Assembly (NCBI GenBank): GCA_027858325.1 | Contig: JAQICU010000374.1 | Coordinates: 1 to 16,193 of the forward strand | From: Candidatus Cloacimonadota bacterium | GTDB taxonomy: Bacteria > Cloacimonadota > Cloacimonadia > Cloacimonadales > TCS61 | Length of the DNA: 16,193 nt | Direction: 5' to 3' | In this document: one piece after another, positions 5,742 through 12,794 of the stretch | How the letters are laid out: the number at the start of each line of letters is the position of its first letter | Position numbering within the stretch: position 1 is the stretch's first letter | Notes under the pieces: model-generated | The model's database searches: none | What the model saw: only the letters and a program-made list of their open reading frames with translations | Told to the model about the DNA's origin: nothing | Translations under genes and position numbers: made by a program

Positions 5742-6980
5742 ATGTTAAACATTTTGGAAATGATGAAGCAATATTTTGCTCACCACATAATTTTTAGTGC
5801 CGGACTATTGCTTATTGTCGGTTACATTTTTGGGCAATTAGCAGAGAAGATTAAACTTCCAACAATAACAGGTTATATACTTGCGGGTGTAGTGATCGGA
5901 AGTTCAGGGATGAAGTTGATCCGGCATGAGAACATGGAGATATTATACATTCTATCTGAGGTCACACTTTCATTTATTGCTGTTATTATCGGTGGTGAAT
6001 TCTCATTTTACAAACTCAAATTATATGGGAAGAAGATCCTTATTCTTACTTTAGCTCAAATGTTCCTCACTTTCTTTCTGGTTTCTTTCGGTTTATTAGC
6101 AATTGGATTTTCAAATTATATTGCTTTTGTTCTGGGTGCTATATCCGCAGCAACTGCACCTGCAGCAACAGTAGTAATTGTGGAGAAACTAAAAGCAAGA
6201 GGTAAATTTGTAGATTATCTTTATGGAATTGTGGCTTTAGACGATGCAGGAACAGTAATTTTATTTTCCATTGTATTTGCTATTTCAGGATCAATGATGG
6301 GAGATGTGCAGGTAAATATCTCTCATTCAATTATCCACGCCTTCAAGGAAATAATCATCTCTATTGTTATAGGTGGAATTAGCGGTCTAATAATCCATTT
6401 TGTAACTTTTAAAAAACATAATTTGAATGAGATCAAGATCATCTCTTTAGGCATAATATTTCTTACAACTTCAATCGCAATAAGTTTACATCTTTCTCCT
6501 CTCATTGCCAATATGACACTGGGAATGATGATAATCAATATGAATAAAAAAAATGCCCGGATCCTCTTCTCTATTGAGCCAATGACACCACCCTTGTATG
6601 CTATCTTTTTTGCGATAGCAGGTGCAGAATTAAATATTGCTGTTTTCAAAGATCCAACAATTTTAATAGCTGGTTTAGTGTATATTACTTTAAGATTCGT
6701 AGGGAAGTACTTTGGTATTTTTGTTAGCAGTATGGCATTGAAAGTAGAAAAACCAATAAGAAATTATCTTGGTTTAAGTTTACTTCCACAAGCAGGAGTT
6801 GCAATTGGATTAATGTTATTTGTACAAGCTTCTCCTATTGTTCTGCAAGCTTCTATTGAAGTTCAAAATGAGATTGCTGAAATGACGAATATTATCTTAA
6901 TGTCAGTATTTATTAATGAAGTTATCGGACCTCCACTTTCTAAATTCGCCATTTTAAAAAACTTGAAAAGGAGAAAATAA
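5742..6980 (+). CDS. CPA2-family cation/proton antiporter
   Basis: A 412-residue membrane protein with about 12 to 13 hydrophobic segments, of the monovalent cation:proton antiporter-2 family (NapA/KefB-like core) without the C-terminal TrkA-N domain of KefB/KefC. Conserved stretches are AEKIKLPTITGYILAGVVIG (34-53), the FIAVIIGGEFSF block (78-89), SAATAPAATVVIVEKLKARG (135-154) and VALDDAG (164-170). The paired aspartates D167-D168 are the ion-binding pair expected of electrogenic sodium/proton exchange. The last cytoplasmic piece is only a short basic tail (NLKRRK). The stop TAA overlaps the next ATG by 1 nt, so it is coupled to the EIIA-like protein, which suggests that the regulatory part is supplied in trans. 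AGGG lies 9 bp before the ATG. Sodium versus potassium is not decidable here. Confidence 0.88.
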   Translation: MLNILEMMKQYFAHHIIFSAGLLLIVGYIFGQLAEKIKLPTITGYILAGVVIGSSGMKLIRHENMEILYILSEVTLSFIAVIIGGEFSFYKLKLYGKKILILTLAQMFLTFFLVSFGLLAIGFSNYIAFVLGAISAATAPAATVVIVEKLKARGKFVDYLYGIVALDDAGTVILFSIVFAISGSMMGDVQVNISHSIIHAFKEIIISIVIGGISGLIIHFVTFKKHNLNEIKIISLGIIFLTTSIAISLHLSPLIANMTLGMMIINMNKKNARILFSIEPMTPPLYAIFFAIAGAELNIAVFKDPTILIAGLVYITLRFVGKYFGIFVSSMALKVEKPIRNYLGLSLLPQAGVAIGLMLFVQASPIVLQASIEVQNEIAEMTNIILMSVFINEVIGPPLSKFAILKNLKRRK

Positions 6981-7795
6981 TGGAATTTTCGGAAATTGTT
7001 AAACTTGAATGTTGTGAAGTTGATTTCACAGCCAAAGATAAAACCGAAGCGTTACACAATATAGGTAAACTTCTTAAGCGTAGCAGGGAATTCAGGAATA
7101 TTGAAGAAGATGTTATTTTCAACGCTCTTAAAGAAAGAGAAGACATGGGAAGTACAGGCTTCAGTAAAGGAATTGCAATCCCACATTGCCAACTGGAAGG
7201 AATTGATCATTTTATCATCGCCTTAGCGATCTGCAAAAAGGGCATTCATTTTGATTCTCTTGATAAAAAGAAATCCAGGATTTTTGTTACTATTGTTGGT
7301 CCTAAAGGTGATAGAGGTACACATTTAAAATTGCTGGCACAAGTATCTCTAATACTAAAAGAACCTGATGTAATAGATGAAATCTTACAATCAACTACAA
7401 AGATCGGTCTTTATGAAGAATTCCTCCGCAAAACAAATGACCAAATTACTACAATTACTCAAAAGGGAAAGGAAGTCTTAATGTTGCTTACAGTTAAAGA
7501 TGAAAGCATTATGCAGGATATTACTGAAGTATTTGTAGAATATGGAATCCAAGATTCTATTATTCTGGAAACACAAAATATGGAAAACCTGCTTTCTAAA
7601 ACTCCTCTTTTCATGGGATTTTTTAATTTCACTTCCGAGAAAAATCCAATCAGCAAGATCATCCTTGTAAAGTTGACAAAAGGTCACATAAATGCGTTAA
7701 TAAAAGGTTTGGAAGATGTCTTTGGTGATCTGGACACATATTCAGCTTTAAGCATTATTACCCTCGACATCTTCTTCACAAAAGGAATTTTGTAA
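6980..7795 (+). CDS. PTS EIIA (fructose/Ntr type) domain protein with extra C-terminal domain
   Basis: A 271-residue soluble protein. Residues 5-150 form a PTS EIIA type-2 domain like EIIA-Ntr and EIIA-Fru. The phosphorylated histidine is H69 in STGFSKGIAIPHCQ, and the second conserved histidine is H115 in THLKLLAQVSLIL. Residues about 165-271 are an added domain with alternating strands and helices (EVLMLLTVKDESIMQDITEV, then SKIILVKLTKGHINALIKGL), which by eye resembles a PII-like or ACT-like ferredoxin fold; this is uncertain. It overlaps the antiporter stop and the aminotransferase start by 1 nt each, so the three are made together. EIIA-Ntr of E. coli regulates potassium transport by direct contact, so regulation of the neighbouring antiporter is the natural inference. 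No EI, HPr or sugar permease gene is nearby. Confidence 0.85.
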   Translation: MEFSEIVKLECCEVDFTAKDKTEALHNIGKLLKRSREFRNIEEDVIFNALKEREDMGSTGFSKGIAIPHCQLEGIDHFIIALAICKKGIHFDSLDKKKSRIFVTIVGPKGDRGTHLKLLAQVSLILKEPDVIDEILQSTTKIGLYEEFLRKTNDQITTITQKGKEVLMLLTVKDESIMQDITEVFVEYGIQDSIILETQNMENLLSKTPLFMGFFNFTSEKNPISKIILVKLTKGHINALIKGLEDVFGDLDTYSALSIITLDIFFTKGIL

Positions 7796-8964
7796 TGAGC
7801 AGATTCGATAGGATCATTGATCGTAAGAATACAAAATGTTATAAATGGGATTACAATAAAGAGATCTTTGGGAAGGAAGATCTTCTATCAATGTGGGTTG
7901 CTGATACTGATTTCCAAGCTCCACAAGAAGTATTGGAAATTTTACGTAAACGTGTTGATCATGGAATTTTTGGATATACTGGTCTTACTGACTCATTCTA
8001 TACTTCCATAATTAATTGGATGAAAAATAGATTTGATTGGAACATAAAAAAGGATTGGATAGTTACAACTCCCGGAATTGTTCCTGCAATTAACTTTGCT
8101 GTACAAACCTACACAAAAAAATATGATAAAATTCTGGTTCAAACTCCGGTCTACTACCCATTCTTCACATCAATAGAAAATAATGATCGTGAACTTATTA
8201 TTTCTGAACTCAAACTGCTCAAAGATCATTATGCAATGGACTTTGAAGATCTGGAAACAAAATTCGCTGATAATATTAAAATGATGATATTATGCAGCCC
8301 ACACAATCCTGTATCCAGAGTTTGGAAACTTGGTGAATTGCAACAATTATCCGAATTGTGCCTGAAATATAATGTGCTTCTCCTCTCAGATGAGATTCAT
8401 TCTGACCTAATTCTAAATGGCAATAAACACATTCCAATCCCAACTATTTCTAAAAAGATCGCAAATAATTCTCTAACAATGTTCGCACCAAGCAAAACCT
8501 TTAATGTAGCGGGATTATCATTATCTTTTGTTATAATCCCCAATAAAAATATTAGAGTTAAATTTCAAAAAACTCTACTTAATTTAGGGCTTCATGGTGG
8601 GAACGTCTTTGGGATTGAAGCACTTGAAGCTTCTTATAGGTACGGGCAGAAGTGGTTGGATGAATTACTAATTTATATTGAGAACAATTATACTTTTGTA
8701 CAGCAATATTTGCAAAACAATATCCCCAAGATCAAGGCACTTCCAATGGAAGGTACATATCTTTTGTGGCTTGATTGCAGAGGGATGGATCTAACACAGA
8801 AAGAACTTGTTAAGTTCTTTATTAATAAAGCTGGACTGGCGTTGAATGATGGCACTAAATTTGGTAAAGGCGGAGAAGGTTTCATGCGAATGAATCTCGG
8901 CTGTCCGAGAAAATTAATAATGCAAGCGTTAAATCAGTTGGAAATAGCTGTTAATAGTTCTTAA
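7795..8964 (+). CDS. MalY/PatB-type PLP aminotransferase (cystathionine beta-lyase-like)
   Basis: A 389-residue fold-type I PLP enzyme, full length for the MalY/PatB family, which cleaves carbon-sulfur bonds of cystathionine or cysteine. Markers in order are SMWVADTDFQAP (32-43), TTPGIVPAI (91-99), the CSPHNPVSRVW block (167-177), SDEIHSDL (198-205), the PLP lysine K234 in APSKTFNVAGL, and the carboxylate-binding R365 in FMRMNLGCPR. SPHNP replaces the common NPHNP. The ATG overlaps the previous stop by 1 nt and there is no separate ribosome binding site, so translation depends on the upstream gene. A terminator follows after 17 bp. Why a sulfur amino acid enzyme shares an operon with an antiporter and an EIIA protein is not evident. 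An aminotransferase role is an alternative. Confidence 0.9.
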   Translation: MSRFDRIIDRKNTKCYKWDYNKEIFGKEDLLSMWVADTDFQAPQEVLEILRKRVDHGIFGYTGLTDSFYTSIINWMKNRFDWNIKKDWIVTTPGIVPAINFAVQTYTKKYDKILVQTPVYYPFFTSIENNDRELIISELKLLKDHYAMDFEDLETKFADNIKMMILCSPHNPVSRVWKLGELQQLSELCLKYNVLLLSDEIHSDLILNGNKHIPIPTISKKIANNSLTMFAPSKTFNVAGLSLSFVIIPNKNIRVKFQKTLLNLGLHGGNVFGIEALEASYRYGQKWLDELLIYIENNYTFVQQYLQNNIPKIKALPMEGTYLLWLDCRGMDLTQKELVKFFINKAGLALNDGTKFGKGGEGFMRMNLGCPRKLIMQALNQLEIAVNSS

Positions 8965-8981
8965 TAGTTTATTAATCACAT

Positions 8982-9015
8982 AAAAAAAGGGACCCTCAAG
9001 AAGGATCCCTTTTTT
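8982..9015. terminator. Bidirectional intrinsic terminator
   Basis: Seven A (8982-8988), then GGGACCC paired with GGATCCC (one mismatch) around TCAAGAA, then six T (9010-9015). It serves both the antiporter operon ending at 8964 on the + strand and the convergent lipoprotein gene ending at 9023 on the - strand. Confidence 0.88.
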
Positions 9016-9022
9016 ATACTAT

Positions 9023-10945
9023 TTATCTATGTATATCGTCATATAAGATATTATCCCATATCTCCCAATATTCCGGATTAGCTCCGGCGTTGTATATCCC
9101 ATCCCAGTCTCCTGTTGCAGGTACAGTATTTCCGGCATCACCATTTGTATCTCCACCATTTAAATCATCTTTGAAGGATGTAAACAACACACCAGAGCCA
9201 TCATAATTGATAAGGTTATCTCCCTGGTACCAGATCGAACTATCATCAAATTTTAAAATTACATCATCCGCAAGAGTGAGGGAATTACTGGACTCAATTA
9301 ATAACTCAGCTGACACTACAAAAGGAACTTCAGTTTCTTCCCAGCTAATGTTTCCTTCAATGTTAAAACCTGAATTAACAAATATTCCATTTTTGATATT
9401 AGATTGAGAAGGATTTTCCAGATTGTGGAAAGTGTTTGATGAATTTAAGCCTATCCTTCCGTTTATCATTAATGGTTTCACATTATTATAGAAAACATTC
9501 CCTATAATTGTTGTATTTGCTCCAGCAAGGCTTGCATCAACTACAGGTTCATCTATGCCAGTATTGTAAATAAATGAACAACTAGAAATATTAACTGAAG
9601 TATCAATATCCAAATAGATGGTATAACCATCATAATAACCACCACCGTAAAAGAATTCACAGTAATCAAATGAAGAAGAATTATTAATACCCTGAATCAT
9701 AAGATAATCCCAATCACCCGGATTTGGGGAAGTAATAACATCATCATTATTTGTGTCACCACCAACAGTATCATCTTTATAGGAAGTGAAAGTTACCGGT
9801 TCTGCCAAATTACCTTCAACTGTTATAGTTCCATTGATCCATAAATCCACTCCTTCATCCAGTTTCAGCATAACACCAGGTTCGCAAGTTAGTGAATTAC
9901 CAGCAGGTAATAAGTATTCTCCTTGTTTTAAAACATACGGCACTTCTGTTTCACCCCAGGTTATCTGCCCATCAAAGTCATTACCATTAACCAGAATACC
10001 ATTATGATCATTTATATTGGAACGACCATTCGGATCGTGGAAAATATTTGTATCATCCAGATCAAAGACAGTATTTATATTTAAAGGCCAGATATTATCG
10101 TAGAAAATATTATACTGTATGACTGTTCCACTTCCTGCTGAGTATGCGTTCAATGCTCCTTCTTCTCCCTGATTATGGGCAATAATACAATTGGTTATAC
10201 TAACTGCAGTATTGGGATCAAGATATAATACATAATTATCATAATACCCACCACCATAATAAAATTCGCAGTAATCAAAAGCAGAAGCATTATTATCACC
10301 ATGAATAACAATATCATCCCAATCACCCCGAGCAGGATCGGTCGCATTGCTATTACCGTTTGTATCACCCCCATTAGCATCATCATGCCAGGAAGTAAAA
10401 ATTATTGGTAACAAGGCTGTACCTTCAGCAATTATCAAACCACCAGCTGCGCCCTGAACAACAAAGTTAGCACCATCTTTGAATTTAACTTTTGTTCCTG
10501 GGTTGATCGTAAGAACAGCAGAAATTAGAATTTCCCCATCAATCAAGTAAATATTATTATTAGTCCAAGAAACATTACCAACTATATTACTATTAATTTC
10601 TAAAACATTGATAGGTTCAAGCTGGAAATTTACATTAGTAGATTCTCCTGCATCAACTTCGATATCTTCCGCAACCTGCATATTATAACCTTCGGCAGTA
10701 CAGGTAAATGTGTAAGTACCTTCATCGATTTCGAAAGAGTAAGAACCTCCTGCACCTGATGATGCAACATCAGTTGTACCATCATTAATAACAGCACCAA
10801 TTATTTCAGCGCCAGTATTTAGATGTGTAACAATACCTTCTACGGTACCAGGTTCATCAGGACCTACAGGGTCTTCCTCACAACCTATAAACAATAATCC
10901 TAAAATCATAATAAAAACTGCTAATAACTTGTTAACTCTTGTCAT
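9023..10945 (-). CDS. Surface lipoprotein with carboxypeptidase-like domain and three beta-helix-type repeats
   Basis: A 640-residue exported lipoprotein. Residues 1-21 are a lipoprotein signal peptide with the lipobox LFIGC (C22 lipidated), followed by an acidic, proline-containing linker. Residues about 34-110 resemble a carboxypeptidase regulatory-like or CnaB-type beta sandwich (GIVTHLNTGAEIIGAVI to VNFQLEP). The rest is built of repeats of about 205 residues. Marker motifs recur: GGDTN at 192, 395 and 597, GDWD at 207, 410 and 612, FDYCEF at 223 and 426, and ETEVP at 332 and 537. The third repeat stops early. Such GGDTNG...GDW modules occur in right-handed beta-helix surface proteins of FCB bacteria. 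Unlike its neighbour at 14286-16193 it has no type IX sorting domain. The start is firm (AGGAGGG before ATG). Function is unknown; adhesion or polysaccharide binding is a guess. Confidence 0.85.
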   Translation of the reverse strand: MTRVNKLLAVFIMILGLLFIGCEEDPVGPDEPGTVEGIVTHLNTGAEIIGAVINDGTTDVASSGAGGSYSFEIDEGTYTFTCTAEGYNMQVAEDIEVDAGESTNVNFQLEPINVLEINSNIVGNVSWTNNNIYLIDGEILISAVLTINPGTKVKFKDGANFVVQGAAGGLIIAEGTALLPIIFTSWHDDANGGDTNGNSNATDPARGDWDDIVIHGDNNASAFDYCEFYYGGGYYDNYVLYLDPNTAVSITNCIIAHNQGEEGALNAYSAGSGTVIQYNIFYDNIWPLNINTVFDLDDTNIFHDPNGRSNINDHNGILVNGNDFDGQITWGETEVPYVLKQGEYLLPAGNSLTCEPGVMLKLDEGVDLWINGTITVEGNLAEPVTFTSYKDDTVGGDTNNDDVITSPNPGDWDYLMIQGINNSSSFDYCEFFYGGGYYDGYTIYLDIDTSVNISSCSFIYNTGIDEPVVDASLAGANTTIIGNVFYNNVKPLMINGRIGLNSSNTFHNLENPSQSNIKNGIFVNSGFNIEGNISWEETEVPFVVSAELLIESSNSLTLADDVILKFDDSSIWYQGDNLINYDGSGVLFTSFKDDLNGGDTNGDAGNTVPATGDWDGIYNAGANPEYWEIWDNILYDDIHR

Positions 10946-10989
10946 AGTACCCTCCTATTTTATTAATAAGTTTTTCTATTTGCACTTTA

Positions 10990-11020
10990 CAAATAACTAA
11001 AAAATTAAAACTTACGTCAA
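10990..11020 (-). promoter_or_regulatory. Candidate promoter of the lipoprotein gene
   Basis: On the - strand TTGACG (11015-11020) is followed by TATTTG (10990-10995) after 19 bases, 44 bases before the start codon. The same two hexamers precede selA with a 16-base spacing. The support is weak. Confidence 0.25.
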
Positions 11021-11043
11021 GATTTTAATTTTTTGATAGTATG

Positions 11044-11352
11044 TCATATATCTTTCCACTTGTATTTTACTAGATCAATTCTATCTACGATTACTTGAAT
11101 TCCTTCACTTTCCAGCATAGCCTTTTGCATTTCAAGTCCATCGCCAGATCTCAATGATATTCTCCCTTGCGAATTGATCACACGATGCCAGGGAAGATCA
11201 TACTTTTCGGAAGATGAATGAAGGATCCTTGAAATTTGTCGGGCAGCTTTATTGTTACCTGCAAGTGTTGCTATTTGACCATAAGTTGCAACCTTCCCTG
11301 CTGGAATTTTTTTTATGATCTCGACTACCCGTTTACTGAAAGATGAAACCAT
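11044..11352 (-). CDS. Alkyltransferase-like protein (ATL)
   Basis: A 102-residue protein made only of the DNA-binding domain of O6-alkylguanine methyltransferases. The family motif PCHRV reads PWHRV here, so the acceptor cysteine is replaced by tryptophan; this defines ATL proteins, which bind O6-alkylguanine and hand the lesion to nucleotide excision repair instead of reversing it. Other markers are IPAGKVATYGQIATLAG, the NKAARQISRIL helix carrying the arginine finger region, and the VINSQGRIS wing. The frame is open 15 codons further upstream, but I place the start at 11350-11352 because CAGGAGT lies 5 bp before that ATG and the protein then has normal ATL length. It is on the same strand as the kinase genes, 105 bp downstream. 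Confidence 0.9.
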   Translation of the reverse strand: MVSSFSKRVVEIIKKIPAGKVATYGQIATLAGNNKAARQISRILHSSSEKYDLPWHRVINSQGRISLRSGDGLEMQKAMLESEGIQVIVDRIDLVKYKWKDI

Positions 11353-11392
11353 AATGACTCCTGTGCATAGACTGCTACCAAGAACACGAAAT

Positions 11393-11418
11393 AACACTAA
11401 GAGAGTTTTATTAGTGTT
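11393..11418. repeat. 8-bp inverted repeat between ATL and kinase genes
   Basis: AACACTAA (11393-11400) and TTAGTGTT (11411-11418) are separated by 10 bases, with another TTAGTG at 11421-11426 and ACACGAA just before. This resembles remnants of a common intergenic repeat. No T tract follows on the - strand, so it does not look like a terminator. Confidence 0.5.
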
Positions 11419-11457
11419 TCTTAGTGAACTCCATGGCTAATTTTTTAACTCCTAAAA

Positions 11458-12759
11458 TTAATCTTCCCACTGCTGCTTATTTTTTATCAAAGCTTCCACT
11501 GGAGCCAATCCGGTTACTTTTCCCCCATGAATTGCTTTTAGTATCGTTCCTCCACCGGAAAAGAAATAGTAATTCGGATCATCAACTGCTTTTATATATT
11601 TCCCCGGTAACATTGAACGAAGCTCCTGAAGCGTATCTCCTCCACCATACATTTTGTTGGCTTTTATATTCTCATCGATAAGTGAATACATTTTCTTTGT
11701 ACCTTCACCGAAATGCGGTGTAAAGCCCATAACTGCATTTACAAAAATACTTTTGGCTTTTAGTACAATTTCTCTGATTTCGGGAACATCAAACGAAGAT
11801 TCATGAACATCGAGGACATAATTTAATTTTGTTCCCGATTTCAATTTCCTTACATCGTGTGTTCTATATTTACCTGCTATTTTCCCTTCTAGTGTATCGG
11901 ATTCTACAATAAATGGTGGTTCTATCATTTTGCCGGGATATTTTTTAGAAAGCTCATAAAATTCTTTGGCAATCTTAATTTCTTGGGGAGCAATTCCCTT
12001 TATTTCAATATTATGTTTAACACTAAGGTAAGCATTGTAAATAACTCCACCCATCATTAAATGATCTACTTTTTCCAGAAGTGAATTTAGAGGACCGATC
12101 TTGGTATCAAATTTTGAACCGGCAATTATAGCAAGCATAGGATGATTTGGATTATAGATCTGATCTAGGTTTTCAATTTCGTGCTGCATCAAGTATCCTG
12201 CATAAGATGGAAGATGCTCAGTTACAAGTACAGTAGAAGTATGAGGCTGCCAGGAACCAAAAGCATCATTGACAAAAACATCTGCTAATCCGGCTAATTG
12301 TTCTCCCAGTTTTTCGGCTTCTAATCCATGTGCCTCTTCACCTTTAAACCAGCGAACATTGGGCAGATAAATTCCATCAATCTCACCTTTTCGCAATTTC
12401 TTAATAAGAAGATTAACTCCCGTATCAATGCCAATGTAACCCCCATTTTCTTTATCCTCTTTGAAATCTGGGACAATGAATTTTGTGTAAAGTTTATTAG
12501 AAAGATAATCTACAATCGGTTTTACATCAAATTTAGAATCCATATTGATCTTACCGGTTTTCTTATCTCTGGGTCTACCTACATGAGACATTAATATCAG
12601 CTTGCCACCTTTTGACAGGATATTGAACAATGTGCCAAAAGTCACATCAATACGGAACGGATCTTTGATCATATGCTCTTTTGCAACATTATGATCAACT
12701 CGAACTAAAACCAGCTTTCCTTTCAGATCTGCATCTTGAATTCTGGGAATATCAAACAT
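11458..12759 (-). CDS. pgk: Phosphoglycerate kinase, divergent form (copy 1, intact)
   Basis: A 433-residue two-domain kinase that transfers phosphate between 1,3-bisphosphoglycerate and ADP in glycolysis. Family landmarks are VRVDHNV (19-25, usually VRVDFNV) with D22 and N24, R36, SHVGRP (58-63) with H59 and R62, NVRWFKGEE (134-142), VNDAFGS (163-169), AGSKFDTKI (213-221, usually GGAKVSDKI) with K216, GGGDT (372-376) and SGGGT (401-405). Several deviations stand out. The HRAHAST region reads WQPHTST and lacks the arginine that binds phosphoglycerate. The WNGPMGVFE loop reads VNAVMGFTP. Length is slightly above the usual 390-420. GGAGG lies 4 bp before the ATG. It follows the paralog by 35 bp, so both are probably cotranscribed. 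Whether this is the cell's main phosphoglycerate kinase is likely but unproven. Confidence 0.85.
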   Translation of the reverse strand: MFDIPRIQDADLKGKLVLVRVDHNVAKEHMIKDPFRIDVTFGTLFNILSKGGKLILMSHVGRPRDKKTGKINMDSKFDVKPIVDYLSNKLYTKFIVPDFKEDKENGGYIGIDTGVNLLIKKLRKGEIDGIYLPNVRWFKGEEAHGLEAEKLGEQLAGLADVFVNDAFGSWQPHTSTVLVTEHLPSYAGYLMQHEIENLDQIYNPNHPMLAIIAGSKFDTKIGPLNSLLEKVDHLMMGGVIYNAYLSVKHNIEIKGIAPQEIKIAKEFYELSKKYPGKMIEPPFIVESDTLEGKIAGKYRTHDVRKLKSGTKLNYVLDVHESSFDVPEIREIVLKAKSIFVNAVMGFTPHFGEGTKKMYSLIDENIKANKMYGGGDTLQELRSMLPGKYIKAVDDPNYYFFSGGGTILKAIHGGKVTGLAPVEALIKNKQQWED

Positions 12760-12794
12760 TAATCCTCCAATTTATTTTAATTTGATAATTAAGT

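Noticed and set aside
11353..11397. Longer ATL protein starting 15 codons upstream
   Set aside because: The extra residues have no family match, while the internal ATG at 11350-11352 has a strong ribosome binding site at the right distance.
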